From contig OZ234501.1 in the NCBI GenBank assembly GCA_965153455.1, positions 3,348,001-3,412,000 of the forward strand: a DNA stretch of 64,000 nt, given 5' to 3'. Of the stretch, positions 47,100 to 59,187 are shown piece after piece. A program made the position numbers and the translations under genes. Below the pieces are notes generated by a model that worked only from the letters and a program-made list of their open reading frames with translations, did no database searches and had not been told where the DNA came from. Within the stretch, counting starts at the first letter, position 1. Each line of letters opens with the position of its first letter. Origin of the DNA: Sphagnum compactum. Lineage: Eukaryota; Bryophyta; Sphagnopsida; Sphagnales.

Positions 47100-47600
47100 T
47101 TAGCCAATCATATATATTATTTCACTAAGTCTGTCTGTGCGTCTATCGAGGTGCCAATTTGAGGGGTCAATTTCGAAGTACCAATTCGAGGAGACAAAAA
47201 CCCAGATCCCGTCTGTCCGTCTATCGAGGTCCTGAAACACAGATCCCAAATTGTAAAAGTAAAATAACCGCCCAAAAACCTGCCTGGCTCCTCTTTTCCG
47301 GGTTTTCGTGAAACCCGACAGTTCTGTGAGGTTTTTTTGAAATAACCAGAACCGGCAGCGGTTCTTTGATTCTGAATTTTTTTTCAAATACCCAGAACTT
47401 GTGATTCTTTGACTCCGAGTTTTAATTCTTTTAATTCCCATTTTACAAATACCCAGACGTGGAGGTTATTCAACATATCAAATACCCGCCCAACACTGCT
47501 TATATAGTACACAGACAGAACAACAACAATAGTTATTAATTGGTTGAAACAATTAATGGGTACCCACTAGTTTCTACTAGTGCAAGAAGTTCTAGCTAAA
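47100..47600. other. GC-richer non-coding block with internal duplications
   Basis: Composition rises sharply relative to both flanks. CTGTCTGT and CGTCTATCGAGGT occur twice (about 47,129 and 47,211), and AAATACCCAGA twice (about 47,385 and 47,444). A 113-codon minus-strand frame crosses it but only reflects these repeats. TTTCTACTAGTG at 47,571-47,582 looks like a CACTA-type right terminus without an identified partner. Confidence 0.4.
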
Positions 47601-47623
47601 GTCATTTCCTTTTTATATCCTTC

Positions 47624-47938
47624 ATGCCAAAGACCAAAGTGCAAGCTGAAATCATCCAAAACATTAAGACAAGTTTTAATGTTGTGAAGTGTGCTAAAAC
47701 TAAATATCACTTAGTAACTAAGTACACTACACTTAGCATGGTAGTGTTTGGACATGGTGAAAATGTTGCAACTATTTCCAAAGTTCTTAAGGTGCATTAT
47801 AATAATGTGGTTAATGCAGTGCAAAGGTGCCATGCACTTGAAGATGGTGGGGGGTCAAATGTTTAGGCTTTTGAGTGTAAAAAAATTAGGTCAAACACTC
47901 TGAGTCAAATGGTAGCAAATGCAGTTGAGTGGTTGTGA
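47624..47938 (+). pseudogene. Transposase-like relic, N-terminal part
   Basis: An ATG-initiated frame of 80 codons (47,624-47,866) ends in TAG, but the same frame continues in coding style to a TGA near 47,938. A helix-turn-helix-like segment reads ATISKVLKVHYNNVVNAVQR. The next part reads RSNTLSQMVANAVEWL. I read it as the 5' end of the same decayed protein as the 50.2-51.3 kb block, with about 2.2 kb of unrelated DNA between. The linkage is inference. Confidence 0.45.
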
Positions 47939-48929
47939 GTAGATGCAAACTATGGTGGCTCACTTTTTGCGTCCTTATGGACATTCTATAGAATATACTT
48001 TATTCAAATGCGACAAACGCATTGTAAAATCATCAATTTGATAAAAATATTTATGGATTAAGATTGCCAACTTGAATAAGAATATTTATTAAGGGGTGAA
48101 ATTCAATAAATAAACACCAATCATATAAAAATGAACTTTTAAAGTGTACATATGGATTATAATTTAGGTTCTACATTAGCATTCAAATGCATTTTTTGTT
48201 ATGATTTCATCTCAATATTTTTATAAGGACTCATTATATAATACATAATATGGATTGGAAAAAATATAATAAAAACTTTAACCAACAAGTAATTATGGAC
48301 TTCTGAATGACTAGATTTAGGCCTTATTTTAAAAAGTCCCAATTTTGATCATTTTTTGTTAAATCAAGATTTTTTTTCCCTAACATGTATAATAAAAAAA
48401 GTTCTAGATGAAAAGCCTTTCATATGGACTTTATTAATTGATTAATCACCACATAGGGCCCACTCAACATTGGTTTTTAATTGTTTTTTCATTTTAATAT
48501 TAAATTTTCCATTTATATGGACTTTTGGGATTGGGACTCTTACCACTTTTGAGCCACTGTAGCTTGCATCTACCCTAGTGGGAGGTTCAAACCATTGTTT
48601 CTACAAATAAAAAGGATGTGGTGATGAAGAGGCGCATCGCACACAAGGCTTACGAAAACCACCCAACACACAACCTTATATATGAAAACTCAGGTGCATG
48701 TTTTGTAAAGCACCAAGAACTAGAATTGTATTTTTAGGGTAGTTTTTTCTCTCATAGTGGATTCATGCTTGTACTTAATTATTATTTCTTAAAACATTTT
48801 GCACCTTGTCTTAGTATTTGAAATGGCTATTGAATGGGGCTTTTAAATTCACTTTAAGGATTGTAAATACTAAGTTCCTAATGTGCTGAAATTAACGTCA
48901 ATTTTAATTATTGAATAACAACTAGTATT

Positions 48930-49245
48930 GTGAGTTCCCAATGTTGTGCTGCAATTATTTTTAGTTCCAACTCCTATTCATTGTAAATACTATGAGTTCC
49001 CAATGTTGTGCTATAATTACTATTAGTTCCAATTCATGTTCATTGTAAGTAATGTGAGTTCCCCAATATTTTGTTGTAATTACTATGAGTGCCAACTCTT
49101 GTTGTAAATATTGTGAATGCCAACTTTTGTTGTAAGTATTGTGGGTGCCAACTCTTGTTATAAGTATTGTGGAACCTTCTAATTTTAGTTTTAGGTATTT
49201 AATTCCCATTCCTACTCTTGTAGTGTGAGTTCCAAGTCTTGCCAT
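48930..49245. repeat. Degenerate ~25-60-bp tandem array
   Basis: Variants of GTAAATATTGTGAGTTCC and CCAACTCTTGTTGTAAGTAT recur about eight times, with both shorter and longer spacings. It lies within the interval separating the two halves of the transposase-like relic. Confidence 0.7.
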
Positions 49246-49249
49246 AGTA

Positions 49250-50197
49250 CTATCGGGTCCAAATTCTTTGAAGAGTAACTAAAATATTGTTACGGTGCAC
49301 ACCCATTTTGTACTCTTTTATAAAGTCCTATTTGACCATGTAAAGACACAAAATTGATGGTATCTAGAAATGGAGTGGTCTAAAATATGGTACTTATAAA
49401 ATATCTAACCCATTTTGATTCATTAATATTGATGGGGATCAAAATATAGGACATAAAAGGACTCCATTAAGGACTAGGTCCTTTTTGTCCTTAGTGGTAC
49501 ACCTTAAAGAGTTTGGACCCTATCAATTCCTTGAATAGTCCAAATGGATGTCCTTTTTGAATACTTACTCCTATTGTGAATAGATTGGTAAGTATTGTGA
49601 ATTCCACATAGTCCAAATGGAGGTCCTTTTGACTGCTTTAACTCCATCCTTGTTGTGAATGTATTAATAAGTATTGTGAGTTCTAGATAGTCGAAATGAA
49701 GGTCCTCTTTGAGTATTCTAAATCCATCTCTTATTGTGCAATGTGAACAGATTAGTGAAATGGTGGGTGTCCTAATTGGACAACAAAATGATTATGACTA
49801 ATATTGTTTAAATAAATTGTTTCTTTGAGTACATTTAGCTTTTATATGTGTCTTCATAAGTACTACAACTTACATTTGATCTAGTAATAGGACGTATAAC
49901 CTTAATATACATGTAGTGTATTGAGGTACAAAGTAGGATGGACAAAACATCAAAGTATTGGATTGTACTTAATATCTATAATACTAAAACTAAGAAATGA
50001 GGTATTGTTAATAATTTACACCTCCTTGTTCAATTTGGATTACAACTAGTTGGTTTCAATATGTCTTTTGGAATAATTATTATTTCTAAAAAAATAAACA
50101 TGATATTGTGGCTATTTGATTGTTTTTGAAAAAAACAATTCCTAAGATTTAAGCTCCACATCCTACAATCAAAACCAATTAGTGAGCATTTGAAAAG
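49250..50197. other. AT-rich filler, nothing recognised
   Basis: No coding region supported. It contains two loosely similar copies of a segment ending GTCCAAATGGA(T/G)GTCCTTTT near 49,536-49,560 and 49,610-49,632, suggesting further degenerate duplication. Confidence 0.45.
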
Positions 50198-51290
50198 ATG
50201 AAGCGATTTTATGTGAAGAAGTTGCAGGAGTGGAATACCTACTACTACGCTTATACCACATTGAAACGAATGAACTACGTATTGGGTGTAATAACATGCA
50301 AGCAAGGGGCAAGGGAATCCATGATCAAGTACGTTGCCAATGCGATTGTGAACAAGTGAATCAACATGAAGGGGAAGGTGGGGAAGGAGAGTGTCAAGCC
50401 TCAAGTAAGTTGTATATTAGCCTTTCTAAACTTTGGGAAGAGGTAGTATGCCTTGAAGGTTTATATGTTGAGTGGCATTACTGAGAGTGTCTTTTAGGGC
50501 AGTGTATTGTGCGTGGTGTTAACACTTTGGGAAATTCCACACAACATTGGGAATGCATATTGTGTGTAGACAAATTGCTTACATCATCCTCACTTGTACC
50601 AAAATTTGTGTGGGATTTTGTCCAATTAAGGATGATGTAAACAATTTGGCTTTGATGACGATATGCCCTTTAAGTGGTCGGGAAAATAAATGACTTAAAG
50701 TGGAATACATGAAAACAACTCCATGTGTTTAGATTGATTATATGAAACCTAAGCTAGTTACATTCATAGAACACAACTTCGTTGCTAGATGGAAGGATAT
50801 CCAATTCAAGAACCTATTAAAAAAATCATGTGCAAGATGTTTCTATTATTGATTTTATTGAAAACTATGGGTTTAAGGTCCGGAATTAAGTTTAATCTAT
50901 GCATTGGCACACCATGCAGGTGACCATTTTAATACACATTTATAGGTGGCAATTGACGCAACTTCATGAGGTTCCTACGCTTGTCCAAGAGGACCCAAAA
51001 TTGACACAAGAGGAATGGGTGAAAGAGTTTTATCTCTACATATCTGATGATACTCAACACGAATCCCTATTTGTTTAACATTGTTTGATGTTCCAATGGG
51101 AACACATACATTAGGTCACCAAGTTCCCCCTATAAGAGATTGGGTGTGGTCTGATGCTTGTGCTGCCCAATTTAAATCAACTTGACCTTGGTACTTTATT
51201 GCTTGATATCCAAGCTTGACAAGGGTTTGTTTGATGGTTTGGAACTATTTTGGATTTGGGCATGGCAAAGGCAAACATGATGGAGTAGGG
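50198..51290 (+). pseudogene. Transposase-like relic, central and catalytic part
   Basis: A series of open stretches in changing frames reads as one decayed protein. Pieces are: MKRFYVKKLQEWNTYYYAYT (50,198-50,359), an open stretch near 50,502-50,640 with TQHWECILCV, KPKLVTFIEHNFVARWKDIQ (from 50,742), DFIENYGFKV (from 50,851), MHWHTMQVTI (from 50,899), YLYISDDTQH (about 51,031-51,060), WSDACAAQFK (51,147-51,176) and HGKGKHDGVG (51,261-51,290). At least two frameshifts and several stops break it. The order HNF-ENY-HW-ISDD-WSD-QFK-HGKG resembles an uncharacterised, multi-copy transposase-like family I associate with bryophyte, lycophyte and fern genomes. The acidic residues could be a DDE-type site. 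Superfamily not assigned. Confidence 0.6.
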
Positions 51291-52816
51291 GCAATACTCA
51301 AATGAACACTTACAAAAGAGCAGTTGAATGTGAATGGTAGATGACTCCAATGTATAATTTACATGTTTATGACTATTTGATGGATGTCCTATCATACACT
51401 TCAACTTCCTCATATGTCAAGGAGAAATCACCTTTGAAAAGGTTTTTTTGGCACATTGGAAAAACTGATGTTAATCAACGAGTATCTTGGGAGTGTGAAA
51501 TTGTGAAAGGTAGCAAAATTTTTTTGCCAAATATGATCTCATGGGGATCCCTTGAAACTCATGGTTTGAGATTTGGCTTATTTTTGTGAATATTTCTTGG
51601 ATGAAGAATGAGAATTTTGTGTGAATACTACCCATAAAGGATGGTGGTAGCTTGAAACATTGATGCCATTGAATGGAATTGTAACCCACATGATCAATAA
51701 TTTGGATGATGTAAAGGTTGGTCAAAAACTTGAGTTTGGATCTAATGGGCAATCTTTGAATTGCCCCCTATGCTAAGCAACAATTTTGTGGCACGTACAA
51801 AGCTTAGTAATGAGGAAGGGGTAGAACTTTACATCTTATGTTGTGAAAGGCCATTGTTTACACTAGATGTGGGGGTGGGACCATATTTTTGGGATGCAAT
51901 TTATTCCACATGAGAGATTGTGGTTTTAGGAAAATATTAAAGGCTTGGCACTACAACAGATCATGCCCTATTCCATTTCTCATTTCACTACAGTGGAAAA
52001 CCCAAAGTGGAGTGGGGCATTTTGAATGGAAATAAGTCACGTTGCCCCCAAGTGGAATGTTTTTAGTGGAATGTGCCACAAAATTTAAGTAATTTATTAA
52101 TATTAAATAATTCAAATAAAAATTGTAAATTAATTAGGTGCAACCACTGTAAAGTGAAATGTGCCAAGTGCCACAATGTTTTTGGGCAAGTCTCATTATT
52201 AGATTTAATTGTACCAATTTTTTCCTAGTGGAATAAGTAGTTGTGGAAATTTTTAAGGGATTTGATTTTTGGGCAATTAAAAAAATTCAAGTTAGTTTTT
52301 TGGTGTATGCCTATAATACCGCCCATGCATTTTTCAAGTGAAATACATCACCATGCTTTATACCACTGCACCACTAGTCAAAAGTTAAAAGGTCCATTCT
52401 ATATAATTAATGTCATGCATCTTGTACTTAAACATTTGAAGAAAACTTTCTAGAAATTTTAATTCAAAAGTTCACTCACACTACAAAAAATAAAAGTGCC
52501 AACACAGTCATGTAGCCCATAAATAGAAATCCACTTATGCTACACCTAAAAATGGAGGCATGGTCATGATGACCAAAATTTGTATAAGTCCTGCGATAAA
52601 ATTGTCCATGTCAAATTATACCATGTTAAAACTAATGATGCCCATTGGTATATGCCTAATTTTTTAGCAACCACTTACATTCCCATAGGATGTAGGTCTT
52701 GTTGGCCATTGAGGACACACATGCCTCATCCAAAGTCCGGACATTGGGTTTTGCTCAAGAATTTCAACCATGAACTTAAACATTAGGCTTATAGACTTTG
52801 GTCACCATGACCATTT
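51291..52816. other. AT-rich region with a CACTA-type motif
   Basis: Coding traces of the relic may continue to about 51,780. CACTACAACAGA at 51,949-51,960 and CACTACAAAAAATAAAAG at 52,479 resemble left termini of CACTA transposons, but no matching right end with a 3-bp duplication was found for either. No gene is supported. Confidence 0.4.
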
Positions 52817-54867
52817 CACCACTAGAATTCCAAGTTTTTCAAACGTTCCAAATTGACTAATTCGTTTTTTTTTTACCAATGGACATGTCCATTTTGACTA
52901 AAGGTTCAAAGTATGAAATTTTTAACCAACCAACTTGAATGACTTATTTAACTAATACATTTAATTAAGTTGAACAACCTTAGTCAAAATGACGAATGGG
53001 TTTTAGTGAAATGAGACATTTAATCAAATTGAACATAAGAAATTGACATCAATAGTCAAAATGACCAATGTTCTCTAGTCAAATGGGACATCTTAAATGC
53101 CTACTACATACCTACCTCCGACCTTGAAGCAGACACTAATAAAAACAAAGTAGAAAATACTTGAGTACATTTATATGATGCAATATATTGGTTATTGGGT
53201 AAAAATTATAAATTAATTAGTTGAAAACAATGTATTTTTTATTCAAATAAATAATTTAATTATAATATAGGGTATGTAATAATATCAAATAATGGATTAT
53301 ACTTAATATAGGATGGCTTTAATATGTATATATTAGAAAATTAGATAATAATAGGATGATAAAAATAAGTTGGATAATTATCTAATACCCCCTCTAAAAA
53401 TGGTTGTTTGACGCATGTAGGTTTCAAACTTTACACTAAGTGTCCCCCCCGAACCTCCCACCTACAATCTTACAACCTACCTACTTACCAACCCACCCAC
53501 CCACCCACCCACCTACCTACCTAGATGTACTACCTACTTACCTACCCACCTACTTAGGTGTACTACCTACTTACCTATCCACCCACCTACTTACTTATTT
53601 ACTTACACACCCACCCACCTACCTACTTATATATTACCTACCTACCCACCCACCCACCTACCTATTTACATACTACCTACCTACCTACCTACATATTAAC
53701 TACATACCTACCCACTCATCCACCTAGATGTACTACTTACCTACTTGCCTACCCACCCACCCAACTACCATGTCTTACAACATACCTACCTAATTGACTA
53801 GCATTTTACTAAATAATTGTATGTTACCTACCTACCTACCTATAACTTGTACCTCCTACCTCCCATCTACCATGGCCTTACAAGTTATCTACCTATTTGT
53901 TTAACATTGTACAACCTACTTAAGTTTATGTGCCTTCAACCTACCTACTTACAATTGTATTATACCTATCTATCTACCTAACTCCTAACTCTCACCTCCT
54001 TCCCACCCTACAACTTACCTCTTCTACCTTCCTATTTACCTGCCCAACCTACCAATGATATGTATCTTACTTAGTTTAATGAATGGAGTTTGAAATGGAA
54101 TAATCAAATCTTAACAAGTTTTGAAATTTGTCATCAATTTGCTATTTTCAAAACTATTTTCTTACAACTCATTTGAACATTTACAAAATATTTTGATTTT
54201 ATTGTTTAGATCCTTGAATAAGCTACAAGATTATGCCTTTATTTGTTTCATTTGAACAAAAGTTAAAATAGAAAAAATACGCCAAAGTTGGGATTTCCAA
54301 ATTGTTTCATAGTTAATAAGATAAAACAAAACGTTGCACAAGCTTCACCAACAAAGACTTGTGTAACTTGGTCACTAACGCATTTGGATACCTCCATGAA
54401 GTTTTGGTTTCAAACACATGTAACTCATGTATATGAATACATGAATTTGTATACTTGGTGGTGTATACGATGCACATTTCGATGTATGTGTATGTGTGTA
54501 CATATGGTGTAACGAGGGCATAGTTGGATATCTACCAATCTACCATTTTATCACATAACAATGTGTTGACACGTGGCACCATAGGAATGTTGCCACATGT
54601 TAACATCAAATGATGCCATGTTTCAAGTAAATGATTAGAAAAAAAACCATTTCTATTGGTTACATTTTACTAATAACATTTGACTGTTAGTCAAAGGGTA
54701 TCGGTAAAAAACACCACACTACGGTTAGTCAAAAAAACCATCCTAGTCATTCTGAACTCATTAAAATCAACTTGTCCTAAAAACCAAGGGCTTTTTTTTA
54801 TGCTTGTCACTTTGGGGTTTTTTTTTATTAGAAAATCTGGTTTGAAAAACCTGGAATTCTAGTAGTG
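52817..54867. mobile_element. Non-autonomous CACTA-like DNA transposon
   Basis: A 2,051-bp element. The left end CACCACTAGAATTCC (52,817) and right end, read on the minus strand from 54,867, CACTACTAGAATTCC continue as AAGTTTTTCAAAC and AGGTTTTTCAAAC: 28-bp terminal inverted repeats with two mismatches. It is flanked by the 3-bp duplication TTT (52,814-52,816 and 54,868-54,870), as expected for CACTA elements. Subterminal TAGTCAAA motifs recur at both ends (near 52,980, 53,057 and 53,078; near 54,690 and 54,726), a CACTA trait. No transposase is encoded. The core carries a long CCTA-type microsatellite. Confidence 0.88.
53458..54060. repeat. CCTA/CCAC tetranucleotide array
   Basis: About 350 bp of dense CCTA, CTTA and CCCA units (53,458-53,800) followed by interrupted runs to about 54,060. 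The frames reading Pro-Thr-Tyr-Leu repeats (53,440-53,797) are translation of the microsatellite and not genes. Confidence 0.95.
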
Positions 54868-57834
54868 TTTACCTACCTAGCCCACACAATCAAGCAAATT
54901 TTTTTTTTGCAGACCCTTTGGATGTATGGTTGACACCTATAATGCGTTTTCCAACCATCTTCCCCTTAAACTTAAGCTGGAAGATGCTATATTTTTTGCC
55001 AACCTTCAATGGAGCCTACCACCACACACCCAACAAAAGGCACACATGCAAGGTATGTCATGAACACAACATTGTAACACCACATACATCATCACGGCCT
55101 AGCCCCAACTAAGTTGGAAAATGGATGGTCCAAAAACTCACATCATTAACTCACGACACATTAATATTGGCCAAGGGTTTTCCTTTAGGAAATTCTCCTT
55201 AAACATTCCAACTTGGCTTGAACACCTCTTTGTTGGTTCCTCGGAGGGGTTGATGCCTAACTATCTCCATGATGCATGTATACTTGGTTCCTTCCCCTTT
55301 TCCACATTAGCCTTGAATGTTAGTGGCTTCTTTCTTGTAAGTGGGATGTACCCACTATCAAATTAATTCCCATACAACTAATGAAATGAACCTACTTCAT
55401 CCTTCACAACTAGCACACTCACAAATCTGGTCTTCCCACAACACCTTTTCTTTCCCTCTTGAAGTTTGTAATACAATCTAAGACACTTGAAGCTCCATTT
55501 TTCAACCCTACTTTTCGTTCATAATCCACTATCATGTGTTATTTTAATTATGCATCTCACTCAAACATCTAATCTTCTGAAGGAGATGCTAGCTAAAAAA
55601 AACCCTAATATATATGATAGGTGGGACAATTAAGGTCCTTGCACAACTAGACATTAATTGGCATTATGACAACCCAATTTCATGACTAAAGTAAGTCACA
55701 TTATGCCTCCATGGCTCAATAACCCATATGTGGCATATATGATTGAATACAAGCTTGTAGTATTGATTAACCTAGCTACCATTGAGTTATGAAAGGATGT
55801 ACAAATACATGAATAATTGGTTGGATTGATCAGGTCTTGGGATTTAATCAATCTTCCAATAATATGAGGTCCAAGGTAGCTATCCAATCTAATTAGAGTT
55901 TCTCAAACATTAATTCATTCCATCTTGTCACCATCCATACTTAAGATGTTGATTGGTGCATGGTTGTTTTGGCATATGATAGGTCCAATAATACAAATTG
56001 ACAAAACAATATTATATTGTAGGGTTGCAATTCCATACTCTATTCATAGTTGCTTGAGAGGGTTTGTGGTTCATAATGGGATGTTGATTCTATTGTCAAT
56101 TGTTGTTGTTCAATTACAGTTGCCATGGATCACTCACCTATGTAGCTTTGCTACTACCTTCTATTTTGTTATGAGTAGTGGTGATTTGGTTGGTTGTAAT
56201 TGACCACATAGTTGCTATGGATCTGCTCTCTAAGAGTTCATAGAATGAGCTTTATCAACTCAGTGTGTGCTTAAATGTGTTAAAGTCAATATAGCTCCCA
56301 ATTGTTATAGAATTGTCATATGTTCGGTCATGGGCGTGTGTGAGATTTTTTTAGATTATATTTATTTAGACTCATTCATTTTTGGGAGATTTGTTTTACA
56401 CATACTTAAAATTGATTTTTTCAACTATCTTTGGAAACATATTCCTACGATTAGACTCTTCAAGATCGTGTGCATTCACCTATGTAGCTTTGTTTATTAC
56501 TTACAGAACAGTTACACGATTCATTTATTCTAGGTACAATTGAACCCATTGTCGTTATTGCTCTCTTTTGATAGTTCATTAAATGAGTTTTATCAACTCA
56601 ATGAGTGGTTGAATGTGCCAAATTCTACCTAGTTCCCAATTGGCACATGAGTTCACGTGAACAGTATTAGTATTGTAGTGTTGTTAATCCACATTCTATT
56701 CATGGTTGCTTGAGAGGGTTTAGGGTTTAGTGGAGCATTTGTATGCCTAAACCCTAAAACCCATTAGAAGAATTTTGACAAATGAGAGTTCATAGAAATT
56801 GATGGCCTCATTTTGGTTAACATGGACAATATTTGTGCCAAACTTTGGTAGAGGGCAAGGGCTATGCATGGAAGCATTCTTGTTGAATGACCATGCTAGC
56901 GAATGTGCATTATGTGGACTAAGTTTGGAAACCTAAAAGAAGTGGTTTTCCGAGGTACAACATGTGAAAAGTAGATTTAAAATTGTTTAGCATTGTTTCA
57001 GAAATAGTACACTCTATCCATAGTACGCAATTCCTTTTCTATCTTTTTTGTTTGGGTATGTGGAATGAAGTTTGGCGACAATGGGGTGCAATTTTTATTT
57101 TCCTTTCTAGTTTCTCACAGAATTGATTGTATTTATAGGGCAAGTGTTGATAAAATCAGTTAAATGCTTTTAAATATCTTCTAGTTAGTTTTTCTAAAGA
57201 CATAAATGTGATTTGCAGGTATATGTAGAATGATAGGCATGGAGAATTACATGGGTATGGGAGGAGATTTATTAGGAATAGAATGATGTAAGAGATATTT
57301 CCTTTGATGTGAACCATATAGCCAGCATTTGTTCTACAACTGAGGTGCACATGTCCATCACATCTATATTGAAAATTATAATTAATGACAAACATACAAC
57401 TACAAAAATTATTGACCTATAGATCTATTTTGTGTGTGTGAATGGTATTACTTTAGTTGATTGCAATTTTTGGGCTAGTGTTGGGGGGCCAAGAATGTTA
57501 GGTCATTGGTTGATTATGCTAAATGTACAAAAACCCTTGATTGACAATTTGATGATCAATCTGCAAGCATTGATTATTATACTTGGGATTCGGTTGGTGT
57601 GTGGCACAATATGAATGCATATATTCTTCAAGTAGAAGGCTAGGTCTTGGATTCCACACTAATATATGTGCATTTCAGTTTAGAAAATTTGGTCAAAAGT
57701 AAGCATGTGAGGAGTTGCATTTATGCATAGGTAATGATTTGGGTAATTATGTATACAATTGGCATGTTGAAACTTCTTATATTATGTACAGACTTCTCAT
57801 CAAATCCATTGTGAGTTGGTACTATTTCCCTTAG
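54868..57834. other. Intergenic region with a degenerate ~340-bp tandem repeat
   Basis: No gene supported. Between about 56,020 and 56,740 segments recur: TGTAGCTTTG (56,140 and 56,481), TTTATCAACTCA (56,254 and 56,588), CTCCCAATTG or TTCCCAATTG (56,294 and 56,634), and GGTTGCTTGAGAGGGTTT-type (56,047 and 56,705). Two of the spacings are about 340 bp, which suggests an old satellite-like array. Confidence 0.5.
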
Positions 57835-58652
57835 TGTTGCAACCCCACTTTGGGCTAAGTGTGAGGGTGAAGCCCACACTCCCAAAAGTGGGAAGTTGGA
57901 GTCCTCCGGGACTCCCGAAAACTCAGAAGCAATTACAGGGGGTCAAAACACCTCGCCTTGAGGTGTTCATTATATCAATGGAAAGGTCTTGAAGTGTAGA
58001 TGTCTAAAATGCCCTCGCATTGGCAATTTGGACATCTGCAGCCCAAGTTATGGGCAAAAGAAGGGCTGGGAGTCAAACTGGCAGTTTGACTCCCGACCAC
58101 TAAAAGTCGGGAATCGACCCTTTCCCGACGTCGCCTGAAGGAGTGCAACATGGCGTTGAAAAGCTCTTGAAGAGGGCTACAACTTTGGTTGAGACCTCAC
58201 TCCGATCGGAGGTCGGAGCCAGGAGATACGAGCTCCCAAAGTTCCGGGACTCCAACCCGGGACAGTTTCGGGACTCCAACTTGGGAGTCCCGGGAAAAAG
58301 TGCCATTTGGATATAGCCTCGGCGGAGAGCTGCAGAGTATACTATATGGGGGAAGGTGATGGCTTCCCCCGAGTCCGGGCCGTGGTGAGTCAAGTGAGTC
58401 CGAGTTAGCCCGTGGCTTGTCCCAACACCAAAAGGGTGCAGAATGAGTTCTAACCAACTTCGGGTTGGTTTTGATGCAGATTTGAGTAAGTGAAACGATT
58501 GTCCTCTTCCTAGTCTAATCCCGGGACTTCTAGCACACCCCTCTACCCCTCTTTAGTGCTGGAAGTCGGGAGCGGCCCCAAGTCCCAACTTTCCGCAACT
58601 CTACATAGTTAAACCCTCAAGTGGGTTCAACAAGGGACTTAGGAGCGCGTCA
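57835..58652 (+). mobile_element. 5' LTR of Ty3/gypsy element, plus orientation
   Basis: An 818-bp LTR starting TGTTGCAACCCC and ending GCGCGTCA, followed after two bases by the primer-binding site. Its reverse complement is the LTR at 59,188-60,006, differing at a few percent of positions. LTR halves give mirrored open frames of 86-97 codons (58,457-58,100 on minus, 59,384-59,651 on plus) that are not genes. Confidence 0.93.
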
Positions 58653-58654
58653 CG

Positions 58655-58666
58655 TGGTATCAGAGC
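58655..58666 (+). other. Retrotransposon primer-binding site (initiator Met-tRNA)
   Basis: TGGTATCAGAGC is the standard plant LTR-retrotransposon site complementary to the 3' end of initiator methionine tRNA. Its position two bases after the LTR fixes the 5' LTR boundary and the plus orientation. Confidence 0.95.
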
Positions 58667-58703
58667 TCAAGGTGAAGCTCGACTTACTTCTTGGGAATTT
58701 GGG

Positions 58704-59187
58704 ATGGCACCCAAGAAGAACTGGAAGCAAGCTCCCGAGCCTAGGTCCGAGGAACACATCGAAGACCTAGTAGCCCCACCGGAATCAATTGGGGAGGAGG
58801 AACCAAATTTCCGGGAGGACCAAGATGAGCCCGAAGTGAGACCCGAGAGTGAGGAGGAACAATGGAGCTCGGTTCTATTCACCCCGGAGCAACTTGAAGT
58901 CCTCCTCAAAATGAATAGGCCCGACTTTGGTGAGTTGGTGGAGGCCCTCAAAACGGGGACCGCCAAGGGTGAAAGGTTTCAACCGGCCAAGCCCGAGAAC
59001 TTCGATGGTGCCCGCGACCGGAAGATTGTGGATGCTTGCTTTGCGGAGATGGATGACTATATACATGCCGCCAAGGTTGGATGGCATTCCGCCGTGAAAC
59101 TTGCCCAATCCTACTTGAAGGGCTATGCCGCCACATGGTGGCGGACGGTGAGACAAGAGGAAGGGAAGAACCATGGGTATACTTGGG
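58704..59187 (+). pseudogene. Truncated gag of the plus-oriented Ty3/gypsy element
   Basis: Starts at the ATG 38 bases after the primer-binding site and reads 161 codons of gag: an acidic N-terminus, then the start of the retrotransposon gag domain (KPENFDGARDRKIVDACFAE, later KGYAATWWRTVRQ). At 59,187 it runs straight into the end of an inverted LTR, which supplies the last few codons and a stop. Capsid remainder, zinc knuckle and pol of this copy are absent. Confidence 0.85.

Larger units (their letters stand above)
44370..47100. other. AT-rich block bordered by GTTGCAAA/TGCGAC motif clusters
   Basis: Motifs of the type GTTGCAAAC, TAGTCGCA and TGCGACT cluster at 44,410-44,620 and again at 46,970-47,095. 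Between them is a very AT-rich core (45,244-46,860) of TTATTA/TAATAA sequence. Clustered short subterminal motifs around an AT-rich core are typical of large non-autonomous DNA transposons, but matching terminal repeats and target duplications could not be defined. Confidence 0.35.

Noticed and set aside
51949-52500. CACTACAACAGA and CACTACAAAAAATAAAAG as left ends of further CACTA elements
   Set aside because: No inverted partner with a 3-bp duplication was found in the window for either.
53440-53797. Two Pro-Thr-Tyr-Leu repeat frames
   Set aside because: Both are translations of the CCTA/CCAC microsatellite.
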